Below, one piece after another: positions 41,901 to 51,243 of a stretch of 64,000 bases of DNA (position 1 is its first letter; each line of letters starts with the position of its first letter). The notes beneath the pieces are model-generated. The model was not told where the DNA came from. It made no database searches and was given only the letters and a program-made list of their open reading frames with translations. The position numbers were made by a program, and so were the translations under genes. The DNA comes from Onchocerca volvulus (taxonomy: Eukaryota; Nematoda; Chromadorea; Rhabditida; Onchocercidae): contig HG738140.1 of assembly GCA_000499405.2 (NCBI GenBank), forward strand, positions 11,497,560 to 11,561,559. Direction: 5' to 3'.

Positions 41901-44900
41901 AAATATGTCATAATTATCGCTCATCGGAGTGGTAGTGAAGAAATGACAAAGAATAAAAATAAATAAATGAATTTTTTTGTCATTTCGATCATATGATTAC
42001 TTATCATCTTTCTCCTTCCCTGTTCATTTCCTTTCTAGTATTATTGATTCTCTTAAACTAAATTATTTGCTTCTATTCAAATTTGAGCATTTTTCTCCCA
42101 ATATATTTCACAAAGATCGTATTCTCAGAAATAAATTAGATTTTGAAGAGGATATGTCCGATCTTTAAAACTTTGTTCTCGACATCATCACATCATTTCT
42201 CAACAATTTTTAACTTCCTTTTAGTCCTTTACAAATCATTCGTCGTCTTTCTCTATGTTCATAAACAAATCTTTTTATAAATCGGCTGAATTTTATCGTA
42301 CCTTCTCTTTTCTAATACCAAATATAACACTGGAATTATATTTACTTATTTTTCATTCATATTAATAATGAATCAAATATTGTATTGTCTTGTCATCATG
42401 ATGATTTCAGCTAAATACTTCTATATTGATATTATTTAATTTCCTTTAAGATTTTTTTATATTTCTCTCTGGAAAAACGTTTTACGAATATTTGTCATGG
42501 TTATGTATTTGTTGAAGCGAAATTAAATGAAGGAAGTTTGATTGAATGAATGAGATTCAAATTCAGTTTAACTGACTGAACTGAACGGAATTAAATCTAA
42601 CAATTTTTAAAATCACTTATTCAGCTTTCTTCACTTATTTAACCATAAAATGCGTTTTTGAAAATCAAACAGCTTATTCTTATTTTTTCACCAATGGCAA
42701 TTATTAGAAAGAAAAAGTAAAATGAAGTTCGAAGTTTGAGAATTACCTAATATTGATGATGAAGACTATAGGTTTTGATTTTATTATTTAACCTTGTGTA
42801 ATAAAAGTTTTTTTCTTTTTTTTTTCTTTCTGCCCATATTCTTTAATCTCAGGTCCTTATTTCAAAAAAAGAAAATAGATAGATTTAATATGAAATTTCT
42901 TTTTCCTGTTTTTTTATTTCGAATGCTTATTTATTTGCTTTGACATAAGTTAGCCAAAATTTAAACATATTAATGTCATCTTCCAATCATCCTTCTATTA
43001 AAATGTAACATTTTTTATTTTCGATTAATATTCTGATTTTATCATAATTTAGGAAAAATTGAATCAGAAATTGTCAGGAAAAAGGTTGAATGCAATGATC
43101 AAAACTATTTCATTTTCTTTGAAAATAAGCGAATCTTTTTTCTGAAATTCGATTAATTTGTTCATATTACCATTAAACAAATATTGACTTTAGAAATTTG
43201 GATCATAACCTGTAATAAGTTACCTTTTTTCCGTTTTCTATAAGCTTATTTTCAATTTCCTATAAGCATTGCGAATTTATTTACCTTTTTTGTTTATCTT
43301 TAAATTTTTTTATCTGTAATGAATTTATCTTTTTTCCGTTTTCTGTAAACTTATTTTCAATTTTATGTAGGCATTGGCAAATTTGTGGGTATCGCAACCT
43401 GGAAAATATCACGAGTTCGCGGATGCGACACGAACATACATTCCTGGGGCTGAATACATGTCCTTCTTGCAAAATCTTCCACGTCGTACCGTCTCCACTG
43501 GATCACTTTTCCGGTAAGTGTTACATATTTTTAATACGGTAATTCGTTTAAGCATTTAATAAAACATTTCTGGATGTCCATTCTCTTATTTTAGCATGAA
43601 ATATCCGACAAAGCCTTTTTGTTTTCATTGAATAAATTATTCTGATCAATAACAGCAATTCAATTATTTTTAGAGGTGATAATGGTGACGGTATTTCATC
43701 AGAAAATCAAACCTCTTCATCCTCATCTGTTTCATCGCAACGACGAAATGCGGTCGATTTAGTGGATCAGGACGTAATCTTTGAAAGAAAGCAAAAGAAA
43801 AGTGCTGGCATGTTTTGTTAGAATTAAAAGAAAACAAAAATTAGTGAATAAATCTTTGGTTTCTTCAGAAATAACAATTTTTAATTTATCCGTTTTACAC
43901 TTGAATTTCATGAAATTTTCTGCATTTTAAATGAAAATAAGAAAAAGAATTGTAAAAAATTCCTATAGCTTTTCGCACAAAATTATAACACAGTTTTTTA
44001 TTTGATAGTTGCATATTTGTTTTAAAACTTCAATAATACAAAGCATTTCAAATATGACTAAATAATGATTTATTAGAAATGTTAGCAATTGCTGCAGATT
44101 AATTCATTTTCGCAAGAAATATATTAATATAATGACTGGAGCCGGCCATACGAAGCGTGGCCGACTCCAGCTAAATATTCGTTTGTTTAAAATCTTAAAT
44201 CTCCAAAAGTTCTTAAACACGCGTCTTAATTATATAAAAACACGCGCCTATTCGAATGCAACGTTGCATAGAAATTTTAAATCAATCGGTGGAGAACTTG
44301 AAACGTTGTATGGGAATGAACAGCGAACATCTACATTTTTAATGTATATGGGATTTTGGAATCATTTGCTGAATTTAAATATTTTTAAATATTTTCTCTT
44401 ATGTATTTTTGAACATATTTTCGCCATTTGATTTTAAAGAAAATATCAGATCTGTCAAATAGTTTTTTTAACCAAAGAAGTTTTTGATTTGGCTCAAACT
44501 TCGAATCAGATTTCTGATTTAAAATTTAAGCTTTCAACTCCTCGAATATTTATTTAATTTCAATTCTCAATTTAATTTTCTCCAAATTTTGAAAGACAAT
44601 TTTTTACCTAATATTAAATAATGCATCAATTTTCTTCCAATTTCCAAAACATTTGTAAAGGAGTAATTTATTGGCACAATGAAGCCATCAAGTCGTTACA
44701 ATATGAAAACTATCCATCAATTTTTCGTCTTTCTCGAGCAAAAACTATTGAAAATGCATTTATGGCTTTGGCATAATTATTAATTGAAGCGAAAGGACGA
44801 AGAATGATGAGGTTTTGATAGCATTCAGGAAAATTTTGCTATTGGGATTTGGATTCACTTAATTTTAGAACATTTTGTTGTTCGCTTTTCTCCTAAATTA

Positions 44901-47900
44901 CTCGTTTATTCATTCATTCATTCTTTCTTTTTATATATTTATTCATTCATTCGTTTCATTTAATACCAGTCCTATTCTCTTCACAAACCAACCAATCTAC
45001 TCATTTTATTGATGTACGTTTCAGCTCGATTGTTTGAACATGCCGCACTGGAAGGATCTAATACTGAAATTGCAAGGTTAGTTAGCATATCTTTTTCTTC
45101 TAAAAATCAATCAGCTGATTAATCTCTAATCTATCTTGAATGTAAATTTCAAAATTGTTAATTATTTTCAATTACTGCAACAGTTATAATTGACATACAA
45201 ATTAATTCATCAAAACTGTTCATCTACCATAATTGAACTTAGAATTACAAATCTCAAGAAAGATAAACGTTTCCCGTTCAGATCTCACACGTTGCAACGT
45301 ACACGTCAACCTACCAAATGTGCTCACTGCGAGACTCTTTCATTGCTGTCCACGATTCAATGCTCGAAATGTGGTATGACATGGCATAAATCATGTTTAT
45401 CGAGAATTACTGTTCCGTGCGATCAGAATCCGAAAAGTTTTTCGGATTCATCTCGACGTACCAGTGTATTCGGTGTACCGTTATGTAGCCAGCTAAACGG
45501 ACAGTCCCGGTTGGTTCCTATCGTTCTGGAACGCTGTGTCGATGAGCTTCAGAAACGTGGATTAAAAGTGAAGGTCCAATTTTAAAATTTTGAAAGTCAA
45601 TTTATGAAATTTAGCAAGTGTAATGAAATACGAGAAACAAGAAATTTTAGCAGTAATGAAAAAGACAGTAGGAATAAAACCAGGGTTATCGAATTTTCTA
45701 GTTTTTTTTTCACTGCTCAACAAAATATTGTAATATTGCACTTTTAGGGCATCTACCGAACATGTGGAGTAAAAAGTAAAATTGAGCAAATCTGCGAAGA
45801 TTTTGAACGAGCAAGTGGTGATAGCGAAGTGGATTTAAGTAGCTATCATCCGATGAATATTGCTTCAGTTGTTAAACTTTATCTGAGAAAACTTCCAGAA
45901 CCGTTATTGACCCACGAGCTATATGATGAATGGATAGCATTCGCTGAGGTAAGTTATTCAAATCGTTGGAAAATTTAAACTTCTTGAAATTTGAATTTCA
46001 CTTGGATAATTCTCATTCAATTTTACCATTCTACTATTAATTTTTATTAACTTTATTTTGATTTGTCTGCAAATGCTAATTTTTATAATACTGAAGCAAA
46101 TTTGCAGGTATTTTGTTTTATTTCATAAAAGATAGTGTTAATAGAAACTAAATAAATGGAGAAACGAACATTAGTTTTTTTTTTTTAATGATTTGATTGC
46201 TAATATATTTTTTGAAAGTTTCCGGAAATTTTCAGAAAAATCTCGTCGAGGAAGATCCAGAAATTGTTGCCCATATCAGGTCACTAATTAAGAAACTACC
46301 AGCGAGAAATATGGATGCTTTGCAATTTCTATTGCTTCATTTAAAACGAGTCACCTGGTCATTTGTTTCTCTAAATTCTCATATTCTTTTTCAAAAATTT
46401 ACATAAATATTTTTGATTTTCTCAAGAAATTTATTCTAATTCAAAATCGATAAGAGATTTAAAATCTTAAAAAGCAGTTGAAATATTTGTGTTCAATTAT
46501 TTTTTCCTTCATCTTAGCTCTTCAAAGGAAAAAATAATTAAACACAAATATATCAACTGCTTTTTAGGATTTTGCATTTTTTGTAACAGCTGAAAAAAAA
46601 AATAGATAGATACATTCTTGAAAAGTTCCCTAAATGACTCTCTATCCAAAGCATTTCATCATTTTTATCGTAATTTTAAAAGGTAATTTGACTGTTCAGG
46701 CTAAATATATCGAAAGTTTTAGGTTTGAAATGGACAATCTGATGACAGCATCAAATTTGGGCGCTGTGATAACGCCATCGATGATTTGGAAGAAGCCATC
46801 TCCATCTTCTGCCTACAACAATAATTCTTTTTTTTCCAATGCCCATTTGATGAGCAAAGCGGTAGAACTAATCATCAAACATGCTTTTGTTAGTTTTTTT
46901 TGATGATTTATGAAAAATGACTATGAATGAATCAGAATCAAATTTGAAATCATAACAGCAGGATTTTTAATAATTTCAAATGGTGATATGGCAGTGATTG
47001 TAGAAAATAATAACGACATGCTTCATTTGATATCATCAGTTTAAGAAGTTATTTAATGTCGATAGCAAATAATTATATGATAGACGGAACAATAATTATT
47101 TTAAATAAGAGCTTAACTAAAGCTTCAATTCTTGGCTTGAATTTTGAAGTTGAACAGTTGAGATTCTAAAATAAATGGGCGAAATCTTCGTTGTCATTTG
47201 TTTCTGATAATCGTAACAATGTCAATGATAAATGGTAGCATTATTACTGATAATGAGATGTTAAAATGGCATTTTATTGTATTGCAGGAAATATTCAATG
47301 TTGATATCATTGAGGACAAGCGAATCTTTTTCCAGCAGTATCCAGATGCCGTTGATTCACTTTCTGTAGATCCGGAATTAGACGATCGATTGTGTGAAGG
47401 CGAAGGTACATGCCTTCAAATTTCAAATCTTCCCATCTTTCCTTGTTTTGCATTTTATTCGGAATGAGAGAAAAAAGTAAAATAAGAGTGGATTAAAAGT
47501 CTGAAAAAAAGTTAAATTTAACTTTTAATTTTTTTCATATCACTTCGTATCGTGTTTTATAAATTTGACAGATTTCGGTTCTTTTCAAAAATTCACATTA
47601 ATTTTTCCTGAATTTTGATTAATGAACACCCGTTCTTATAGGTATATAGTATTTTTTTCTTCCAGGAATAGTGGATGAAGATTTACTTGATGATGAAGCA
47701 GATGCGGCTTGTTCCAGTTTTTTGCTGCAACCACCAACTCCGGATTTGTTAAAAAATACATCACGTAACAAAAGTGAAACCTGTAAGTTTTTTTAAAATC
47801 TAAATCCAAATTTTGAAAGTTTGAAAGATATTCAATAAATAATTCTTCCAAGGATTCGGACGAAAACCGAAAAATTTAGAGCGAATCTCATTTTAAAGTA

Positions 47901-49450
47901 TTTAAAGTCATTATATTGCTATTCAAAAAAAAAAAAAAAAAAAAAAAACGAAAAAATTAATTTCTAAGCAATGCCGCCATAATTCATATTTGAAAATAGA
48001 AGTCGAAAAAATTAATTTAATTTGAAATCAAATTTTAAAACTAAAAGTAGAAATTAGTGATTATCCTGCCTCATTTGTTTAATTACTAAATTGTTATAAT
48101 TATTCATGGAAATTATGAATCCCATAAAAAATGATGATGAACGGGTTTTAGATTTCATCAGTGATGATATCGATTTGGAAAGTCCTTCAGTATCAACACG
48201 TGCTAGTGGATCAAGTCAGTCCGGTGGACTATCTGCAAGAGCACATTCATTAACGGGTTGGTAGCAAATTAATTAATTTAACTTAATTAATGTGGAACTT
48301 CTCTTAGACTTATTGCACTTCTCAGCACTTCTCACAGTTTATGATACATATTGTAACGCCCTACACATAAATGTATTATTATCGATTATTAATATTCTAA
48401 TATAGATGAATAATTAGAATATTAGTAATCGATAATAATCTATTCTGGTGAAAACGCTAGTTTATGTCGAATATTATTCTAAAAGTCAGGAAAAAGCAAT
48501 GTCTAAACAATTTTACCATATTCGAGTTATATCGGAGCATCCTAAAATGTTTTCAGATCGACTAAGAGGTACGATGGAGAAGGATGGTACTACAACACGT
48601 TTACGTAACAGAATTGATAAAAAACGTAGTTATACGACTTCAATTCTAGTATCACCACATCCGGATCGGAAGCTAGTATTGCCTGAGAGACAACATTCGG
48701 CAGAAGGCAATAATCCATTTGTCATTTCCTCCGGTGATGTTACTGTTGATGTTGGTAAGGTAAGGTTACTATTTTTCCTGAAAATTCTGTTTTTGATTCA
48801 AAAAAAATTGGATTAAATCTTTTTTTTTTTTTTTTTTTTTGGAACTAATTTCTTTGAATTGTTAAATCTACTAAATTTTGAGAATAGTTTTAAGAAAAAT
48901 TCTATCTTTTAAATATATTTCCCAATTATTTTTCTTATCAATTTTTTCAACATTTTCCAGTTTTACTTCGAGACGAACAATTATCAACATGTTTTTTTCT
49001 TAGAGTCCTGTTGATTCTCTGTATTTCGAGTTCGAATAATTAATCACTTTCAGATAAATTAGATTGATTCAATCATTTATAAGAAGTTCTTAGGTAGAAA
49101 AAATGTTAAAATTTTCTAAATTTCCTGCATCATACGAACACTTTCTTCATCTTTTGATATCATTCGTCAGCACTATCAGTTAGCACTATCATTTGCTTCT
49201 TATTTCTGGTTTTTTATCATCATAGGATCAGTTCTATTTGCCGAATGTAACTGATAATTGTGGACATAAATCGACGGAACATGAACAACTGTTATTGATG
49301 GATCTTTGCAGCCGGTTGAATATCGCAGGAAAGGATCCGGAAAATAGTCGTACGACAATGAATTCACAGCCGGATACAGATCATAGCAATCCATGTAATC
49401 GTTGTGCTGGAACAGCGCTTTTTCAAGGTGCCGATGTCAGCTACATCTGA
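19982..49450 (+). CDS. spv-1: F-BAR, C1 and RhoGAP domain protein, SPV-1/ARHGAP29-like
   Basis: This is a Rho-family GTPase-activating protein. In C. elegans, SPV-1 senses membrane curvature and stretch and inactivates RHO-1 in contractile tissue; that role is known for the family and inferred here. Exons (all phases agree): 19982-20103, 20518-20608, 20965-21105, 22359-22385, 24708-24811 (tentative), 25344-25413, 35693-35773, 36335-36453, 36826-36933, 37261-37341, 37613-37798, 38054-38131, 40227-40307, 43371-43513, 43674-43816, 45025-45076, 45243-45573, 45748-45948, 46236-46357, 46723-46888, 47288-47405, 47666-47782, 48152-48256, 48557-48759, 49226-49450. They total about 1070 codons. Order: conserved N-terminal helices, F-BAR, C1 zinc finger, RhoGAP with the arginine finger in GIYRTCG, and a Ser-rich tail ending VSYI. 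The first listed exon is open before its ATG at 20038, so upstream coding exons probably exist. The 22359-25413 section is the least certain. Confidence 0.9.
23121..23214 (+). repeat. Dispersed repeat family 2, copy 1
   Basis: About 90 bp resembles 24811-24898. Shared strings include TTACGTCC, AATGAATCTTTTAATC, TATGATCTTTTG and GCAGCGCAACGTACGCTGCA. The last holds a short inverted repeat, TGCAGCG / CGCTGCA, around a 7-nt loop. It lies in an intron of the SPV-1-like gene. Confidence 0.85.
24811..24898 (+). repeat. Dispersed repeat family 2, copy 2
   Basis: This is a direct-orientation copy of 23121-23214, 1.7 kb downstream, also within the SPV-1-like gene. Its 5' edge coincides with the donor of the tentative exon 24708-24811. 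Confidence 0.85.
26849..26901. repeat. (GT)n microsatellite
   Basis: About 26 TG units in an unbroken run are preceded by a short ATGT/GTAT tract, in the large intron. Confidence 0.97.
27892..27952. repeat. Cluster of ACGT-core motifs, inverted halves
   Basis: ATTACGTGTAATACGTGTAA is followed 15 bp later by ACGTATTATACGTATTATG and then CGTATTA. The right half is a 9-bp near-tandem of ACGTATTAT, and the left half is a similar unit in the opposite sense (TAATACGT). Function is unknown. Confidence 0.65.
28077..28257. repeat. Imperfect GCA/GTA trinucleotide tract
   Basis: Repeated AGCAGTAGCAGTA-type words extend over about 180 bp with interruptions. Depending on frame this would read as poly-Ser, poly-Val/Ala or, on the other strand, poly-Leu. 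It sits in the large intron and I do not call an exon. Confidence 0.75.
30668..30751. repeat. Short tandem repeat, 24-bp period
   Basis: ATATTACCGTACAACTACC and ATATTACTGTACAATTACC, each followed by TGG, are 24 bp apart. A third, more diverged unit (CATATCGTACATTACCTG) begins at 30731. Confidence 0.75.
32440..32456. repeat. (TA)n microsatellite
   Basis: Uninterrupted TA tract of about 16 bp. Confidence 0.85.
33423..33508. repeat. Tandem duplication, unit about 43 bp
   Basis: Two adjacent units share AATAAATGATTGAA, then a TTTCGTTTTT-like T-rich stretch, and end CTTTATCA. They differ at several bases and by 2 bp in length. Confidence 0.8.
35693..43513 (+). other. spv-1: SPV-1-like gene: F-BAR domain exons
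   Basis: Eight consecutive exons encode a long charged, helical region: VNFEEMDRMVADRSDGIDLA, AWTKYCKDLLNYVSRR, LPLKDIFENSFENDIAFCEK, LELRRDEHERQRRTLKNEW, and RTLFGSRDDGYRKAQE. After coiled-coil-like exon 38054-38131 and exon 40227-40307 (CDQTTKACSTHYFQ), the block ends with SQPGKYHEFADATRTYIPG. The spacing and the final Pro-Gly turn match the GMIP/ARHGAP29 F-BAR, which dimerises and binds curved membrane. The 35693 acceptor (TTTCCAG) was chosen because its phase matches the preceding exon. An acceptor at 35643 would extend the exon but in the wrong phase. Confidence 0.88.
37100..37130. repeat. Short perfect inverted repeat in an intron
   Basis: TTTATTTTGAAATT and AATTTCAAAATAAA are exact complements separated by AAA. 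It lies in the intron between exons 36826-36933 and 37261-37341 of the SPV-1-like gene. Confidence 0.8.
44136..44330 (+). repeat. Dispersed hairpin-palindrome repeat family 1, copy A
   Basis: It starts with a GC-rich hairpin: CTGGAGCCGGCCA, loop TACGAAGCG, then TGGCCGACTCCAG (13-bp stem with one G-T). The shared body follows (CCAAAAGTTCTTAAA, GCGTCTT), then the perfect 14-bp palindrome ATGCAACGTTGCAT at 44256-44269, AGAAAT, ATCGGTG and GAACTTG. Copy B at 59650-59821 has the same order on the minus strand. It lies in the intron 43817-45024 of the SPV-1-like gene. No transposase is present. It may be a MITE or a structured small-RNA-like element. The 99-codon frame across it (44132-44431) is not coding. 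Confidence 0.85.
45243..45573 (+). other. spv-1: SPV-1-like gene: C1 domain and start of RhoGAP
   Basis: This is the largest internal exon. It encodes a C1-type zinc finger, H-x10-C-x2-C-x10-C-x2-C-x4-H-x2-C-x7-C (CAHC, CSKCGMTWHKSC), followed by VFGVPL, the usual first strand of a RhoGAP domain, and PIVLERCVDELQKRGL. The spacing between the metal ligands is shorter than in diacylglycerol-binding C1 domains, so it is probably an atypical, lipid-independent C1. Exon 45025-45076 just upstream supplies RLFEHAALEGSNTEIA. Its phase requires the preceding exon to end at 43816 (GTTAGA donor), not at the better-looking GTAATC at 43774. Confidence 0.88.
45748..47405 (+). other. spv-1: SPV-1-like gene: RhoGAP catalytic core exons
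   Basis: Exon 45748-45948 carries the arginine finger in GIYRTCG and the helix VVKLYLRKLPEPLLTHELYD. Exon 46236-46357 gives LPARNMDALQFLLLHLKRV. Exon 46723-46888 gives NLMTASNLGAVITPSMIW, the conserved Asn-Leu motif. The junction 46357/46723 yields HLKRV-TWFEMD-NLM, exactly the family spacing. An alternative acceptor near 46700 would insert extra residues. Exon 47288-47405 adds IFNVDIIEDKRIFFQQ. All residues needed for GAP activity appear present. Confidence 0.9.
46461..46573. repeat. Intronic inverted repeat, 47-bp arms
   Basis: 46461-46507 and 46527-46573 are complementary at 44 of 47 positions and separated by 19 bp, so the transcript could form a long hairpin. It lies in the intron 46358-46722, between two RhoGAP exons. 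Confidence 0.9.
47666..49450 (+). other. spv-1: SPV-1-like gene: C-terminal tail exons and stop
   Basis: Four exons encode an acidic and Ser-rich, probably disordered tail: DEDLLDDEADAACSS, DDIDLESPSVSTRASGSS, DKKRSYTTSILVSPHPDRK, and a final exon ending QGADVSYI followed by TGA at 49448-49450. The last three residues, S-Y-I, fit a class I PDZ-ligand pattern (S/T-x-hydrophobic). Human ARHGAP29 also ends in a PDZ ligand, so this may be a conserved way to dock the protein. That is inference. Confidence 0.8.
48375..48439. repeat. Intronic inverted repeat, 27-bp arms
   Basis: 48375-48401 and 48413-48439 are complementary at 26 of 27 positions with an 11-nt loop. The arms contain ATCGAT and AATATT. 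It lies in the intron 48257-48556. Confidence 0.9.
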
Positions 49451-49605
49451 AACAGGTCTCTCATTATCTCTGTTGATATCGACCTTATTTCCTGTCAATA
49501 TAAATTAAATTATTTATTTCTGATATGTAAAGAATGAATTCCAATTAATTTGCAGTTGTATTCTGTAAGAGATGATGTGTGTGTCTTGAATATTTGCATC
49601 CAGCA

Positions 49606-49611
49606 AATAAA
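49606..49611 (+). promoter_or_regulatory. spv-1: Candidate polyadenylation signal (AATAAA)
   Basis: AATAAA lies about 155 nt past the stop codon of the SPV-1-like gene, a usual distance for a nematode 3' UTR. Cleavage site not determined. Confidence 0.45.
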
Positions 49612-50531
49612 TTTAAAAAATTGCAAAATTTCCAGCGAATGATAATATTGAATTTTAGTATTTGCAGTAATTTTTTTTGTATTTTTGTAGAATGTAACTG
49701 TCATCGATATTTCAAAATTTGAATGAAAGGGAGGTATTTTTTTGCAGAGAGAAAGATTGGAATTTCAAAAAACTTTGATTCTGTCAGAATTAATGTTTGC
49801 ATTTACTCAGTTTTGTCTGAAGGATGTATTTTTTGATGACACTTCCGTAAATTTTTCTATTTTTTGAAGAATATATGGAATTGAGAACAGAAATTAATTC
49901 GTTTTGCATCGATTAACAGGAAAAAAAAAAGGATCGATTTTTTGTCCAATTAATTAGCTTAATTCTTGCCCACTTTTTGGCTTGGCCACTGCTTGTAGGA
50001 TGACACATTATTATGAACCAGTTTTCATTTCTTTGAAGAGAATTTTAATACTGGAAAGGTAAGAAAATGACAGTTCGTTTTTCTAGTCAACAAAGAATGA
50101 TAGAATTAACAATGTACTTATTATAGACAATTTGATTTATTCTTTCATCGAAATTCAAAATTACATTTAATTGTCCGTATCATTGTCCAACAGCTTTGTT
50201 GCTATCTAAATGAAATTAAGTCGTTCTCGAAAATGATTCTCGAAAATGAATAATGGATGCGACAGAATCGTCGATTGCCAATTGGAAATTGAGTAAAATA
50301 AGTAAAATGATATCCAAAAGGAAACGATAAATTGCTTTAGATTGAAAATCCTTATTCATTATCTTGATCCTTCAATAATTTGAGACTCGGACATTAACAG
50401 GAAGAATTGATCTCATTTGCTGAACTATCAATTTCATTTTGGTGCAAAAGCTTTTTTCAAATCCTTTTATTCAACAGCTTCTATGATTTTTGATCTTTTT
50501 ATTTGTAGCAAGAAATGAATTTCCCGATTAT

Positions 50532-50571
50532 GTATATATATATATATAATCAAATATATATATATATATAT
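50532..50571. repeat. (TA)n microsatellite, two tracts
   Basis: Two TA runs, about 50532-50549 and 50554-50571, are separated by a few bases. Confidence 0.9.
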
Positions 50572-51205
50572 TTTTTTTTGTCGATATACTTGTTTTTGAA
50601 GGAAAAAAGAGCAGCGAAAAATGCACTATTATTATTTCCATCGAATAATAACAATATTATTCCATCAAGTAATGATGTTATTATCATAATTAATCAGTTC
50701 TTCCAATCATTTTCTTCAAGTTTTCCTCTAAATTTTATAAAGTTCGTTCGTTTTATTTCTTCATTCAAGTTGGAATTCTTCCATTTGAATATATGCATAC
50801 ATGAAATGAAAAAGCCATATTGATATGATTTAATTGTACTTGTTATCATGTAATCAACTACTACTCTGTTGCAGTTACCTGCTGCATATTTAGTATTATG
50901 CTTGCTGTAACTTTTACTCGTCTTTTATTTATTTTATTATTTATCAACTATTTATCAATTACTATTATTACTGTTACTAATTTTATCAATTTATCAGTCG
51001 CAATTTCCTATTAAATACGATGAATAAATTTTCATTTCATTCATAAGATAAATGCATTATTCATTATGCATAATATAATGACTTAATTAGATTTCTTCTT
51101 TGCTAATTATTTGTTGATGTTATGACAACTCATTTTTAATAAAATTACTGCATCTCAAAAGTTCTGACAAATGATGTACATTTGTTTTGAGAAATGTCAC
51201 AAAAT

Positions 51206-51243
51206 CAAATTAAGAAAGCAGTGTCACATGCTGTCTTAATTTG
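51206..51243. repeat. Short hairpin
   Basis: CAAATTAAGAAAGCA, an 8-nt loop GTGTCACA, then TGCTGTCTTAATTTG: 14 of 15 positions pair. It is too short for a typical microRNA precursor. Confidence 0.7.

Noticed and set aside
43774..43779. GTAATC donor ending the exon at 43773
   Set aside because: It looks better than GTTAGA at 43817 but puts the next exon out of frame with the C1 domain; the 43816 end keeps phase.
44132..44431. 99-codon frame with NATLHRN-like peptide, similar to a minus-strand frame at 59666-59857
   Set aside because: The shared peptide comes from the palindrome-bearing dispersed repeat in opposite orientations, not from a conserved gene.
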